Assembly (NCBI RefSeq): GCF_003086295.3
Contig: NC_092044.1
Coordinates: forward strand, 9,016,843-9,080,842
DNA: 64,000 nt
Direction: 5' to 3'
Origin: Arachis hypogaea
Lineage: Eukaryota > Streptophyta > Magnoliopsida > Fabales > Fabaceae
Part shown: piece after piece, positions 25,531 to 37,838 of the stretch
How the letters are laid out: every line of letters starts with the position of its first letter
How positions within the stretch are numbered: position 1 is the first letter of the stretch
The notes under the pieces: model-generated
The model's database searches: none
What the model was told of the DNA's origin: nothing
Seen by the model: the letters and a program-made list of their open reading frames with translations, nothing else
Made by a program: the position numbers and the translations under genes

Positions 25531-26107
25531 GGGCTGCACATGGATCGGATAATATCTGCATCCGATCCAAATTTTGTGGATATTCTCTGATCCGCAGAAC
25601 CATCGAATCGGATAAGATCCAATCCGCACTATGCTAGGACCGGATTGCAGATTTGCCAATGATCTGCGGATCCAATCCACAAATCTGCATATCCTTACGT
25701 CTCATATAAATAACATAGCTTATGATATCTTGTTTTTCATTTTTTATGTTATACTTTAACTTAGAATAATTGAACTTAGATATTGTGTTATTATTTTTTT
25801 ATTTGTTATTCATGAGAACTTTTATTGATAATATTTTAGGAATAAATAGACTTAAACAGGTGAAAAATGAAATTTTTGGACATTTTTTTGTAAAAGCAAC
25901 TAAATAGGGTCTTAAAACATTTGTTTTGAATTATGCGGATATACCTGATATCTGATCCGATCCAATCCGATCCGATCCGCAAGTATGCAGATTAGATCTA
26001 ATCTGAAAAATTACGAATATCGTATCTGATCCAATCTGGTGAGTGTAGTGTGAATCAGATAGAATTACAGGCTATATCTGATCCGATCTGATCCGTGTGC
26101 AGCGCTA
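25531..26107. mobile_element. hAT-like MITE, 577 bp, GGATCGGAT-rich ends
   Basis: The left end is TAGGGCTGCACATGGATCGG and the right end, in complement, is TAGCGCTGCACACGGATCAG. These form a terminal inverted repeat that continues as GATCCGATC-type words for about 150 bases on each side. Flanks ATTCTTGA and ATTCCCAA match at 5 of 8 bases, a possible worn 8-base hAT duplication. No transposase is encoded. It sits between the SAUR promoter remnant and the SAUR start codon. Confidence 0.72.
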
Positions 26108-26129
26108 ATTCCCAACATACACAAGAAAA

Positions 26130-26757
26130 ATGCGTTTCCATTTTCCTGTCATCAAAAAGGCATCTGTTCCGAGGGTTACCTGAAACTGAAGGTCAATCTC
26201 AGATGAGATCTTCTGTACTGGTCGGAGCTGTTGTGTCTGACCTGTTGGACTTGGTGGTGCTGCTGATTCTTCGTCATCGAAGGGTGGTGGTACCTGCAAG
26301 GGACTCTGATGCTTAAGTTAGCAAGGGTATTAAGCAGATTTTTAGTAGAATCAGAGTATGAGTTATACCTGGGTACTCCAGTGTATTTATAATGGTGTGA
26401 AATGACCTTTCTAGAGATAAGATAGTTATCTTATCTTATCTTATCTTTGAGTGAGGTCATCTTATCTTAAAGGGAACCGCCCTTGTCTCTATAGGCTTGG
26501 ACTGCCTTAGGATTTGGGTCATGTTCCTCTGTTGGGCCCTTGTTGGGCTCTTCTTGGTGATTTGGCCGAGCTCTTTGAGAAGAGGTCGGATAGTCTGACC
26601 TGAAGAGGTCGGTCGCTTTATCGCCAGACCTCCCGGGTCGGACAGCTTGATCGAGGGTATGAACAGCATCCTTCTCAGCTAAGCAAGCAACTTAAAATTC
26701 GCAGGAGCCCAATGGGTTATCTTGCAGTGTATGTCGGAGATAATCAAAGGCGTTATA
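26130..26757 (+). pseudogene. SAUR N-terminal half, split by a solo LTR
   Basis: The ATG at 26130 opens MRFHFPVIKKA, like the MGFRLPGIRKAS start of SAUR proteins. After eleven codons and two bases a solo LTR interrupts it, and the sequence resumes at 26671 as FSAKQAT, again SAUR-like, before a stop. Another frame at 26704 gives MGYLAVYVGDNQRRYK, the SAUR core motif (KGYLAVYVG). Similarity stops near 26757, where the LINE region begins. So three mobile elements hit this one gene: a MITE upstream, a solo LTR at codon 12 and a LINE at about codon 45. The C-terminal half is not visible in the window on this strand. Confidence 0.8.
26165..26665 (-). mobile_element. Solo LTR of a Tat/Ogre-type element in the SAUR gene
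   Basis: The 501-bp sequence begins TGTTCCGAGG and ends GGTATGAACA, with the perfect duplication GCATC at 26160-26164 and 26666-26670. It is related to the LTR at 37299-37838: both contain GCAAGGGACTCTGATGCTTA or close variants, then a TATA-like box on the minus strand about 220-235 bases in (GTGTATTTATA on the plus strand), and GAGGTCGG words. The orientation is therefore minus. A run of TTATC/GATAAG words at 26416-26467 lies upstream of its TATA. Confidence 0.88.
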
Positions 26758-27054
26758 AGTTTTCTCTCATCAGGAGGGATGGAACTCTCAACAGGAGAGA
26801 CAAATTAGAACTCAAGATTCTATCTCCGTGATCTTAGTTCAATCCAAGATTTCATTCTCAACCTTTCTTTTCACAACCATGATATTTAGGCACACTCACC
26901 ATGCAATTAACTAAGTGGTATTGCAACAAAAAATTCTCCAATCCATTCTAACCATCTTCCTACAACTGTATCCTTTCCAGTCTTATACCTGCTCACACCG
27001 ACACCCCCCCAAACTCTTGCACTCCAACTCCTCCCCTATCAGTCTTTAACCAAT

Positions 27055-27222
27055 ATGACCATACCAAACATGGGTATCGAACCAATAGAAGGCACCACCA
27101 TCACCCTGAATAATCAAACAAGTCCAGGCTTCCAAGATGATTGTGTTAACCTTATTGGAAAAATTATGACCGACAGAGAGAGAAAGTACAAAACCGTCAA
27201 GAACTTACTAATGGGGATGTGG
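27055..27222 (+). pseudogene. LINE ORF1, N-terminal part
   Basis: The frame starts with an ATG at 27055 and ends in YKTVKNLLMGMW at the LTR insertion. Its continuation at 31408 begins GNPKHISISEVG in the same phase after the TGTGG duplication. Together they match the DUF4283-type N-terminal domain of plant LINE ORF1 proteins, which are nucleic-acid-binding chaperones of the retrotransposition RNP. Confidence 0.82.
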
Positions 27223-27332
27223 TGTAACACCTTAACTACCGAAGCTCACACTTCCGGCTGCGCAACTCTGATAGCTCGGACATTACGACGACACTTATAC
27301 TATTTAATACAAAAATATGAGCCTGTTTAAAT

Positions 27333-27383
<51 letters not shown>

Positions 27384-30300
27384 CAAACATTAACCAATAC
27401 AATCCCTATCCCTCTTACAAAATATCTCAAGATAGAGGCGAGGGTACAATAAACCATAACTAAAATAATACAGAGCATCACAACAATTAAATAAGCTCTT
27501 CGTAACTTCTGCGCCCATATATCCTGAAAAGGGAAAAATGTAGGGGGGGTGAGAACATCATCCTCGAAAGGGTTCTCAGTAGAGGGTTTTTGGGAATTAC
27601 TGTAATAGGATACATGAAGATAAACCGTACCAGAGATTAAGAACCGTCTTATGCCTCTTTTCAAAAACAACAGTTTACAATAAAAGTAAAGTCAGAAATC
27701 TTTTCTGAAAGAGGAACCGTTCAATTCTCAAAACATCAAAGCCTTTCAAAATGGTTTATCTATACTGAACCAAAGTAACCTTTCATATTTTATTCCCAAC
27801 TAGAAACACAACCGAAATCAGCCATTGGTTCATCTCATTCCAACCACAGCCCTAGGCCCAAACAATCCAACCATCAATCAACCATCACAATCCAACAGAG
27901 TCCCAGATGCAAACATAAATAGGAAGTTCAAGCACAAACAAACAGTTACAGCAAGTAGAACAATTAGCAGTTAATCACAAAGGCAAACCACGTACAATGT
28001 GCACACCCAAACAATGTCACATAGATGCATATGATGCATGCCTGTCCCTAGTGGCTGATGATATCATCTGTCAGTTATAGAGCCAACCCGATAAGTCCTG
28101 GTAGCTAACCATTGGACTGTCCCTCTTTCGTGTCTCCCCAAATCGAGTTATACTCAATATAAACTTGATCATAATCATGATCCATATCCATCACCCTCAC
28201 TGGTGAATATTCATGGGGGTGAGCTCATCCGGGAATTTCACAGTGCCCGGCCACCCTGACGACATAGGGTCAAAAGAGCTTCGAGTCTCCACCTGGAGCA
28301 CGTGGTGGCTAGCCACTGCTTCCTTCCAGGGAAACTCTTGTCTCCGATAGTGGAAGTGCAACATCACAACTTATGAATGTCTCAGCATAAATGCTTTCAT
28401 TCTCAATCATGGATCAACATCCATCTCAGCCATCCGGCTCACGGTTCAATCCAGAACCAGCCAATATTCATATCATTCAAGCCATTTCGGCTCACAACAA
28501 AACAGCACTTCCACATTCAAAATCATCAAATTCATGAAATCAGCATTTAAGACATAAATCATTTTCTCTATTCATTTCACTTTGAAATCAAGTTTCAACT
28601 CTTTTCAGCTTTGGCTTTGGAAATCTCGTTTCTCAAATCATCTCAAGCTCATAAGCCAAATTTACTCAAAGTGAGTTCTCTTTTTAAAACAAAGCCACTC
28701 TCGGCATTCCCTTTCCAAAACTTCCAAAACCATGGAAGGTTAAAGATTTATTTCAAAGTATTCAAAATCACCCATCCAACAATTGGATTCTATAACAAAC
28801 GTTCCTCGGTAGAGTCCCAAGTCTTTAGGGGAGAATTACATAATTCATTTCACCAAATTCATTTTAAATTCATTAAAAACCTTGGCTTCCTGATTTGAGT
28901 AGTAAAATAGGATCTAAGCCAATCCGAGTCATGTAATCAATTACTCTTTTCAATGCCATTTCCTTTACTTAAACAAAACCGGCTTCAATTCCATAATTAA
29001 ATCTGAAGCATTTCAAACTGCTAATGAGGAGAAATCATGATTCTCTTTTCAGTAATTCTTTCAAAGCATAGCTCATCGCTTTTTCATAATTGATCTAAGT
29101 AAAGTTGATAAAAGAAGACCTAAATTCACAATCCTCCAAGTAAATAGGAAAGGCATTAAACTCAAAATTTCCCAAATAACATTTCAAATAAAGCCTCGGA
29201 TTTTATAGAAATTTTGGCAGCATCTCCCCTAAAACTTAGACTTTGCCACCCGGTTCGGATCCCAACTAAACCGTTTCTCATTCCTTTTCAACAGCTCAAA
29301 ACTAGAAATCAATTCAAAGCAAGCTAAATCCAACAGTCGCCTCAGTGGCATATCTCAGGAAAAACCATTTCAAAATCAACTCAATATTAACCGTTTTAAC
29401 TCATTTCCAAAGCTTTAAAAAAATGGCTCAATAACAAATCATTTGTCCAAAACCAAGTCAATTAAAGTAAACCAGGCTGAATTCAAAAGTGCATTCGACT
29501 TCTCAAATCATCAAAATAATTAACTCAAATCAAATCAATCCTCAACGGATTAAACTTAGATTTCAAATCTTTAAAGAATCAACTTCAAACATTACAATTC
29601 ACAAAGCCGCACAACAATTCAGCCAAACCAACATCCATAATTATTCGAGTCAATCAAATAATACATAAGTCAGATACAATCACCAAATACACAATATCTC
29701 ACATCAGTATCCATACGTAATAATTCCAATACATAAAACATAGTTTTTGGAAAGCGCCCCTACCTCAAAACGGCAAAACCATAACCCAAACGCCTCATAA
29801 GTTCTTTTTGTCCTCAACTCGAAATCACCGGCAATTAAAACCTCGGCTCTGCTTGTTTCTCTCAAAATTAGAAACAGCTACAATCGGCATAAGCAAACCG
29901 GATTCTGACTCCTAACACATTAATACCGCAAGACCTTAATATACATAACAAGACATTAACGCGGAGGTTTCAAAGCATAAAATACTCACTGAATTAACAA
30001 AGCAAAACAGCCGCAGATCCATATCAACCCAGCAGCGGCTCCGTCAGCCACCTCAAGCGGCAGCGGCGATGAAAGACTCCGACAACCACGACTGCACAAT
30101 AACGTCATGATGATAAAGACCCAGGAATTGAAATGAATGAAGACCAAATGCAAGGACCCTTACCGGCAGTGGTTTTCCGGTGACTAAGCTGCATTCTCCG
30201 GCAGCAGAGACGGCGGAGCGGCTCGAAACGGCCAGCAAGGTCTCAAGTGGCAGAAGCTCAGCCCGGAGCTTCGGCAGCCATGACGGCAGATTCTGACGGC

Positions 30301-31402
30301 ACGGAAGCAAGGGCGGTGGAACCACCCACCACCATTCACGTCTCACCTTCTCTGCCGCTCCGTCGTGCGCATTTCTGCTCCGGCGGTGGCTGAAAGGCAA
30401 CGGCACGGGCTCCACGGCGAGGAGCGACTGCGACCACACAAGCCTCTGCGAAGACGGCGACGGATGCAAGGCTACTTCGCGGCGGCGACTGCACGAGGGT
30501 GACGGCAACTGGAGCCTGAACGGCGGTGAGTTGAATGCAGTTTTGGGTAGCGCAGCAGCTTCTTCTCCGGCGTTTCCCCTGGACAACCGTGGCGGCGCGA
30601 CCCTCTCCCTCTCGTGTCTGATTCCTGCTCGCTCATCCTCCCTGATGCAACACGGCGGCGTGGCGGCAGTGGCGCTCGCCGGCGCCGTGCTTCCTCATCT
30701 CCCCTCTTCTCCGTTCGGCGATCAGTGCTTCATGGGTGTGTATTGCGTTTCCGATTTCCCCCTTCCCTGCCTCTTCTCTTTCAAATTTCTGTTTCCTTCC
30801 TCCATGGAACAAGATAAGGAACCGTGGGTATTGCTATGGGCTTCAAGTTCAGTGAACTTGTTGAAGGTGAAAGGGAGAACAGGGTAGGGTTTTTGGCTGC
30901 TGGGATGAAGGCTGTAGGGTTTCATTTTTGAAAAAAATTAGGGTTAAGGGCATTATGGTAATTTCACATAAAATTGGAAATAATATAGTAATTGAAACCC
31001 AATGTAAATCCAACACTAATAGTATATGGAAAAATACTATTTGCTCATCAATTTTTACAAATTGTTTTCAATAAAGTGTCCCAACCAAATAATTAGAAAT
31101 AATATACTTAATTTCTTCATTTTCCAAAATACAAATATCAATATTCTAAAATATTAATTATTTGGTCCAAAATCATATAAAAATCCTTTTTATTTCACAA
31201 CTTATCAACTTTATAATATAATTATAGAAAATAATCCAATAATTATAAAATTGGATAATAATCATAACTCGTCTCAAATTCAATAAATCACAACTTGCCT
31301 TAATTATCTTTAATAAAATAATTTCTGAAATTAAGGCTATAAATAACCATATGATTTGAGACTTGATCATAATAAAAATTTTCAAAAGTTTTGGGTCTTA
31401 CA
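27223..31402 (+). mobile_element. 4180-bp solo LTR (TGTAACACC family) inside LINE ORF1
   Basis: It begins TGTAACACCTTAACTACC at 27223 and ends GTTTTGGGTCTTACA at 31402. The perfect duplication TGTGG lies at 27218-27222 and 31403-31407. It contains no gag, pol or second LTR, so it is a solo LTR left by recombination between LTRs. The stretch 28020-28340 matches part of the LTR at 1673. The stretch 30040-30890 is GC-rich, and the ORFs in it are low-complexity, gene-like noise. Its length is unusual but within the range of long Ty3-gypsy LTRs. Confidence 0.92.
27335..27378. repeat. (AT)n microsatellite in the solo LTR
   Basis: A 40-odd-base AT run located 110 bases inside the LTR. This is comparable to the (AAT)n run 70 bases inside the related LTR at 1673. 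Confidence 0.9.
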
Positions 31403-31407
31403 TGTGG

Positions 31408-33032
31408 GGCAATCCCAAGCACATTTCTATATCAGAGGTAGGAAGGAACAAAGTTCTTATAAGTTTTAAAGACAGACGCACGGGGAATAGGATCATAAAA
31501 AATGGTCCTTGGAATGTCAAAGGGCACCTGTTGAATCTGCAGAGGTGGCGGTATAGAGAGGCAATACTGAACATTAGCCATGATTTCATGGAGTTTTGGA
31601 TACAAGTGCATAGGTTACCAATAGAGAAGTTAAATGCTGAAACAAGTAAGTGTATTGGCGACATGATTGAAACTGTTGAAGAGGTTGAAAATTCCATTAA
31701 GGAGGGAACCTTACAAAGGAACATCCTAACCGGATTTTGGCTGAACAGAGGAGACAATCCCAAAACCTGGATAAGCTTCTGATACAAAAGATTAATGGAT
31801 AGCTATTGCTTCAAGTGCTGTGTTATAGGCCATAAGAAGAAGAACGGTGACAAACCGGTAGCTATGGCATGTTGGGATACCACCAAACCAAAATATGAAG
31901 CAAGATTAGTGCTGGATAGAGCTAGACCACTGTACACAACAAAGGAGAAAGAAAAAGAATGGGAACAACACCTCAGAGGGAATGACGAAGCGCGTGGAAG
32001 TCAGACGGGGGAAGGTGAATAAGGGAATAACCAAAGCTTTGAAAACACCTACAATATCTAGCGGATAAAAGCAATGGTAAGAATAGAGACCCAATCAGGA
32101 GAAAGCAAAGAACAACAGACTGAAGAAAAAGGCAGTGACAAGATGTTTGACCTGAGAGAAGTTAGCCGACTGCCACAAGAAAGAGACACATAGTACTGTG
32201 AAGCAAGCCTGCTCAATCTCCTCGGAATAGTCATCCACAATCTACAAAGAGTAAAAGAAAAAAGGCATCATGAGAGAAGAAGAAACTTCCAGTAAGAAGA
32301 TGGGGGCAAAGAAAGTAATCATGCATCCAAATCAAGAAAGAGACCAAGTTGGGCCTTCTAATTAGAGGTAACCCAATCCAGCAGAATGAAGAAAAAAATA
32401 ATGTCCCATATAAACCAGGCTCACACATAAACAACACTAATTATCCAAAAAATCCATCAAATCACCATTCACCTTATTCAAGCCTCAAAGTAGCCCACTA
32501 AGGCTTTGTCTACCAATCTGGTAATCCACTCAATACCCAATCAAGCCAATGGAAGATGGGTAAGAAAGCAAGAACAAAACATATTAACAAGCCAAAGACG
32601 GAAGGAGCATACAAAGATATTAGTTTCAAATGGGCCATGAGAAAAAAAGCAAGCAATTGGGCAACGAAGGAAAACCAGAAGAAGAAGCAAGCACACAAGA
32701 ATCAGGATGGAGAAAATTACTATGTGGAGCTGGCTTCAAACAAAGAGATTGAAGAATCGAAAGCTAGCAGCCAAGTTAACAAGGATCTAAAAATTTGGGA
32801 GGAGATTCTAAGCATAGGAATGCAACACAGCCTGAAGATCAAGAGAAAAAGGGAGGTTATAGACACCAAAATTTTTGCTGAATTCAAGTGGAATGAAGAT
32901 CAAGAGTCAAGAACTAGCAAGTGGAGCAGGATAGAAGCAGCTGAACAAGAGAAAAATATTGACATGGAGGAGCAAGAAACAACACTCAAGGCTGAGGAGG
33001 CGGGCCCAAACATGCCCTCACCCCAGCCATGA
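31408..33032 (+). pseudogene. LINE ORF1, continuation to its C-terminus
   Basis: The frame resumes as GNPKHISISEVGRNKVLISF, then IIKNGPWNVKGHLLNLQRWR and MEFWIQVHRLPIEKLN, all typical of the DUF4283 ORF1 domain. A stop at 31780-31782 precedes DSYCFKCCVIGHKKK, a zinc-knuckle-like motif lacking its last cysteine spacing. After a gap with frame changes (32023-32555), a charged C-terminal tail (32556-33032, rich in K, E and Q) runs to a TGA at 33030-33032 that overlaps the ORF2 start codon. Confidence 0.78.
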
Positions 33033-36000
33033 TTGTCTTGAGTTGGAACTATCGAGGTATGGCAGCGGCCCCGACAGCTTTCAAAATAAAACATTTGTGC
33101 AAAAAGCACAAGCCAGCCATAGTCTACTTAATGGAAACTAGACATATAGAAAGAAATATAAAGAAGTATGCTAGAAAGTTGCAGTTTAAAAATAGCTTTT
33201 GTGTAGAACTCCGGGACTTGTCCAGCGGTCTATGTCTACTATGGAATGAAAAAACTGATGTTTCTATTTACTTTTGGCGCCAAAACTACATCATTGCAAA
33301 CATCAAAAGCTACAACAACCCAGAGTGAAAATGTGGATTTATCTACGGTAATCATGTGTTCAAATAGAAAAGGAAGATATGACAAGAATTGGCGGAATCA
33401 AATGACTTGGAAGAGGAACCAAGCTGTCTCATAAATGACTTTAATGACATCCTTTGTCAAGAGAAGAAGGTAGGTAAACACCCCAAGCCACACATCCAAA
33501 TAGAGATATTCAAGAATTTGGTGAACAAAAAGAACCTCACAGATTTAGAAATGAAGGGCAACAAATTCACCTGGTTTAGCACCCCAAGAGAGGGGCTTGT
33601 GACTAGAGAGCGACTTGATAGAACTTTGATGAATTGGAAATGGAGGCAGGCCTTTAGCAATGCCCATAGCCTTACCGGCAATTACATCAAACCACTGTCC
33701 TCTTATTCTCGACCTGAAATCGAATATGAATGTTCTAAGGCAATTCAAATATGAGGCATACTGGGATGACAAGGAAGAATGTAAAGAAGTGGTATCAAAA
33801 GGATGGACAACCGAAGACTAAGAAGAAAGATATTGGAGCACATTCATAAATAAAAGAAGCAAATGTATTAAAATGCTCAACGAATGGAATAAGAGATGCT
33901 TTAAGAGAACGGACAAGAAAATTATGAAATGGCAACTCAAGATTCAACACCTTCAAAATCTTTCCCACAATCAGAGACAGCAACAAATAATTGAAGAGGC
34001 CAAGCAAAAAATCACAGAACTATGGAAACAGGAAGAGAAGTATTGGGCTCAAAGAGCAAGGGTCAAATGACTCAAATGGGGAGATCGAAACATAGCCTTC
34101 TTTTACACCACTGCCTTATAGAGGAAAGACAAGAATCACATTAAAAGATTGAGAAATGCCGAAGGGAGATTGACGCAAGATCAAGAGGATGTTACAAGGC
34201 TTATAGAGGATCACTACACCAAGCTGTTTACCTCTAATGGTTGCATCAATATGACCGATTGCACCAAGGCTATTCCCAAAAGAGTAACGGAGGAAATGAA
34301 CGAAAAGAAGTCTCAGAGGAGGAAATCAAAATTGTAGCATTTAGTATGGATGGGACTAGAGCGCTAGGTCTAGATGGTCTAAGTGGTCAATTCTACCAAA
34401 AGCATTAGAATATCATTCAGGAAGATGTTTGTGCAGTGGTTAAGAATTATTTTTTATGAGGGTTACCTCCTTAAGGAAATTAATGAAACTCAGGTAGTAC
34501 TTATTTCAATGACCAAACAAGCAGAAACGTTAAACCAGCTGAGGCCCATAAGCTATTGCAACTACATCTATAAAATTATAGCCAAAGTGATGGTGGCTAG
34601 GTTAAGAGGGATCATGGACATGATTGTATCCCCTATCCAAAGTGCACTTGTCAGTGGCAGGTTCATCCACAACATAATCATCATGCAAGAAGCCTTCCAC
34701 ATGTTAACACGCAAAATGAAAGAAGCCTCTTAAGACTTAGCCATCAGGCTCGACATGAACAAAGCATATGATAGGATAAAATAGATATTTATGGAAGAGG
34801 TCCTCAAGAGGCTCGGGTTTCACCAAAAATATATCAAACTCACCATGGAATGCATCAAAATTATGACATACAAGTTCAAGATTAATGGCACTTTGTTAAA
34901 GGAAATTATTCCACAAAGAAGATTAAGATACGGAAACCCTTTTTCCCTTCATCTTTTTATTATCGCATCTGAGGTTTTCAAAATCTTGATGGATAATGCT
35001 TTAAATAAAAAACAGATTTCAAGAATTAAATTAGCACCTAATGCACCAACCATAACACATTTTTTGTTTGATGATGATTGCATTATCTTTTTTAGTAACT
35101 AAAGAGGATGAAATTTACCACTTGATTCAAATTCTCAACCTATACACCTCGGCTTCCGGTCAAGTGATCAACTTGGAAAAATTTGGAATAACCTTTGGCA
35201 ACCAAATTCCAATACAAAATAGAGTCAATATAGAAGAAATTCTAAACATTCCATCTTGGGACAACCCAGTGAAATATTTAGGGCTCTCGGCACAATGGGA
35301 AGGAGCAAAAAACAAGTCCTTGGAATGAATCATGGAGAAAATGGAAGAAAAGATTGAGGGGTGGAAGGAAAGCCTTCTAAACCAAGCCGGAATAGAGGTC
35401 TAATCAAAACAGTTATACAAGCGATACCAACATACGCCATGAGCATTCTTAGATTTCCGGAATCGTTCTGCAATAAATTGAATGCTAAAGTGGCAAAGTT
35501 TTGGTGGAGAAAAGAAAAAGGAGTGCATTGGAAATCTTGGCCAAGATTATGTAGGAGCAAAAAATAGGGAGGTTTGGGGTTCAAGGAATTTCTTCATCAA
35601 AACACTGCACAATTGGCCAAACAAGCATGGAGAATAATAAAAAATTTGAAAGCCATTTGGGAGCAGACACATAAGCCTTATACTTTTCAAATTGTGAATT
35701 TTGGGAAGTGCAGAAGCACTGAAATGGATCTTGGGTATGGAATAGCATATTATAGGGAAGAGATCTTTTGAAAAATAAAGATAAATGGAGCTTAGGTAAG
35801 GGAAGCAGAGTCAGAGTTTGGGATGATAACTGGATTCATGGTATCAATAAACCACTCAAAAAAGGATGCAATGAACCAAATAGTGGAAGAGTTTATCACC
35901 AACTCTAGATCATGGGACGAAGCAAAAATTCAAATGAGTTTTCCCCTGATTGTGGAAAATATGATAGTTCATACTCCAGTCATCAAAATCTCGGATTCAT

Positions 36001-37148
36001 ATAAGCTTATTTGGTCGTACAGGAAAGATGAAGAATATTCAACAAAAACGGGGTACAATGCAGGAAAAAAAGAAGAGGAAGAAAAAAACCCAAAGACAAC
36101 CCCTCGACAAGCAACTCAATGGAGGAATTATGGCAAGGGATATAGAATATGAAGGTTCCACTGAAAATTAAAATGCTTATCTGGAAGGCTGCACATTATA
36201 TAATACCGGTAAGGGCAAACTTATTGAAAAAAACTTACTAATTCTAATATTTGCATGATTTGCTTGTAGGAAGAAGAGACCAGCGAACATGCTCTGCTAT
36301 TATGCGACTGGACAAGAGCAGTGTAGTTTGGTTCTCAGTCACAGTACATCTCCTTGAAGGAAAACATAAAATCAACAGGGGATTGGCTCCAACAGATGTA
36401 CAGGAATGGTAAGACAACAGACAGGACAGAAGTGAATCAAAATTGGAGCATAATTAGCATCATTATGTGGTCAATATGGAAGGCAATAAATATGCAAATC
36501 TACAACTATATAGAACCTAACCCAGAACTAGTCATTAACCAAGCAAGAAAACTAGAACTAGAATACAACAGCCATACAGAGGAATTCAACATCAAAGTAA
36601 TGGAACTAAGCATAAGAAGCAAAGTACTTGTTAAATGGAGACCTCCACCACACGGCTAGCTCAAGTTGAATACAGATGCGGCCTTCTCAAACGTAACCAA
36701 AATAGGTGCAGCAGCTGCAGTGATCAGAGAGCACCAAGGGAACGTTCTAGGAGGAACAGTTAACAAAATCACAGCTGGATCAACGCTGTCGGCAGAAGCA
36801 CAAGCAATTAGAGAAGCTATAATTCTGGCCAACAACCTAGGAATTCAAAAGGCTACCATTGAATCAGACAATCAATTACTAGTTCAAACTCTCAAAACAG
36901 GAAGTACAATTTGGGAGGTAAACCCAATAATCCAAGACATCAGAACAATCCAAAGAAAAATGTCAAATTGTGGTTTACCTAGACGCCTCATGAAGGAAAC
37001 AAGTTGGCACACACTAGCACAGTTAAATCACCAGAACCAGCTACTCAATTTATCAACTACTAATCCGCAACCTCAGGTAGCACACATCATCAAAAGGGAG
37101 AAGTTGGGGATTCCCCATTTTAGTCCCATCCAATCTTTTTTAGTGTAG
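33029..37148 (+). pseudogene. LINE ORF2: endonuclease, reverse transcriptase, RNase H
   Basis: An AP-type endonuclease opens the ORF (IVLSWNYRGMAAAP, then METRH, then FNDILCQEKKVG near 33450). The RT follows: LRPISYCNYIYKIIAKVMVA and IQSALVSGRFIHNIIIMQEA (34500-34690), IRLDMNKAYDRI (34745), and the catalytic motif read as LFDDD at 35064-35078 where FADD is usual. A zf-RVT-like stretch follows near 36180. The RNase H-like domain at 36664-37148 (LNTDAAF, SAEAQAIREA, IESDNQLLVQ) keeps the D, E and D positions. At least ten stops or frameshifts break the frame. The function would be target-primed reverse transcription. Confidence 0.85.
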
Positions 37149-37298
37149 CCCAGCGATGGGTATAGAAACCACAACCCAACAATGGGTACAAAAGCCATAG
37201 CCTAGCGATGGAAATAGAGTTTCTCGACTCTCATCGCTCTATAATCAAGGGAGGAACTCACAGAAATGAGCCTTTAATGCTCAACCGTGGGCTTATAT
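37149..37298 (+). repeat. Short tandem repeat and hairpin in the LINE 3' end
   Basis: A unit of about 26 bases beginning AGCGATGGGTATAGAAACCA or similar is repeated nearly three times (37151-37220). The last copy pairs with CATCGCT at 37231 to give a 7-base-pair stem from AGCGATG. LINE 3' ends often carry RT-recognised structure; that role is only a suggestion here. Confidence 0.4.
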
Positions 37299-37838
37299 TG
37301 TCATTGGAACCCGTGAACCCTAGTACCTACCTGTTACGTGGGTAACCTGAGCTTAATGGATTGGGCTTGTAAGGTTGGCCCAAACGTCAAGATGAGGTGG
37401 TTTCCGACTTGGTATATGAAGGAATGGGGGATGGTACTTGCAAAGACACTCTGATGCCTAAGTCAGCAAATGGTTTAGTAGGTTTTGAATGTATTAGAAC
37501 TTAGAGATACCTGAGGGGTGTCAGTGTATTTATAGCCGTGATCCAATAATCACCGTTGGAGTAGTTTCACCTTTTAAGGTGGATAACCGTCCCTTTATCT
37601 TAGGGGAGTTGAGATATGGCTCCTGGAAGTAGGTTGAGAGATTTTAGAGGCAGTTACTTATTTGAATAAGTGTTATCTGCCAGCTATCCTTCAAACCCGA
37701 CTTCTTTGAGGTGGAGTCTGTGTTGAATCCAACCTCTTCTGAGGAGGTCGGTAAGTGGCGAAGGCCAATCTTTGGATTGGGCCTTTTTGGTTTATTTGGA
37801 TCTGGGCCCTAGTATTGTGCTAGGGTATAAATAGTGCA
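37299..37838 (-). repeat. LTR of a Tat/Ogre-type Ty3-gypsy element (3' LTR)
   Basis: The outer end TGTCATTGG at 37299 matches in position the TG end of the related 501-bp solo LTR: a minus-strand TATA box lies about 230 bases in (TATTTATA at 37527-37534), preceded by the shared CACTCTGATGCCTAAGTCAG block. The inner end is placed at TGCA, 37838, because a purine-rich minus-strand run (GACTCGAGTAGG) follows. The inner edge is tentative. Confidence 0.6.

Larger units (their letters stand above)
26758..37298 (+). mobile_element. Plant L1-type LINE (decayed), interrupted by a solo LTR
   Basis: A non-LTR retrotransposon with ORF1 (DUF4283-like) and ORF2 (endonuclease, RT, zf-RVT-like region, RNase H) in the order usual for plant L1 elements. 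Without the 4180-bp solo LTR and its extra 5-base target copy, about 6.4 kb remains. The 5' edge is placed where SAUR similarity stops. The 3' edge is placed where the Tat/Ogre-type LTR begins, so the true tail and target-site duplication are not seen. Many stops and frameshifts show it is inactive. Confidence 0.8.

Noticed and set aside
30053..30887. GC-rich ORFs of up to 177 residues on both strands
   Set aside because: They lie inside the solo LTR at 27223-31402, are low-complexity, overlap on both strands and have no recognisable domain.
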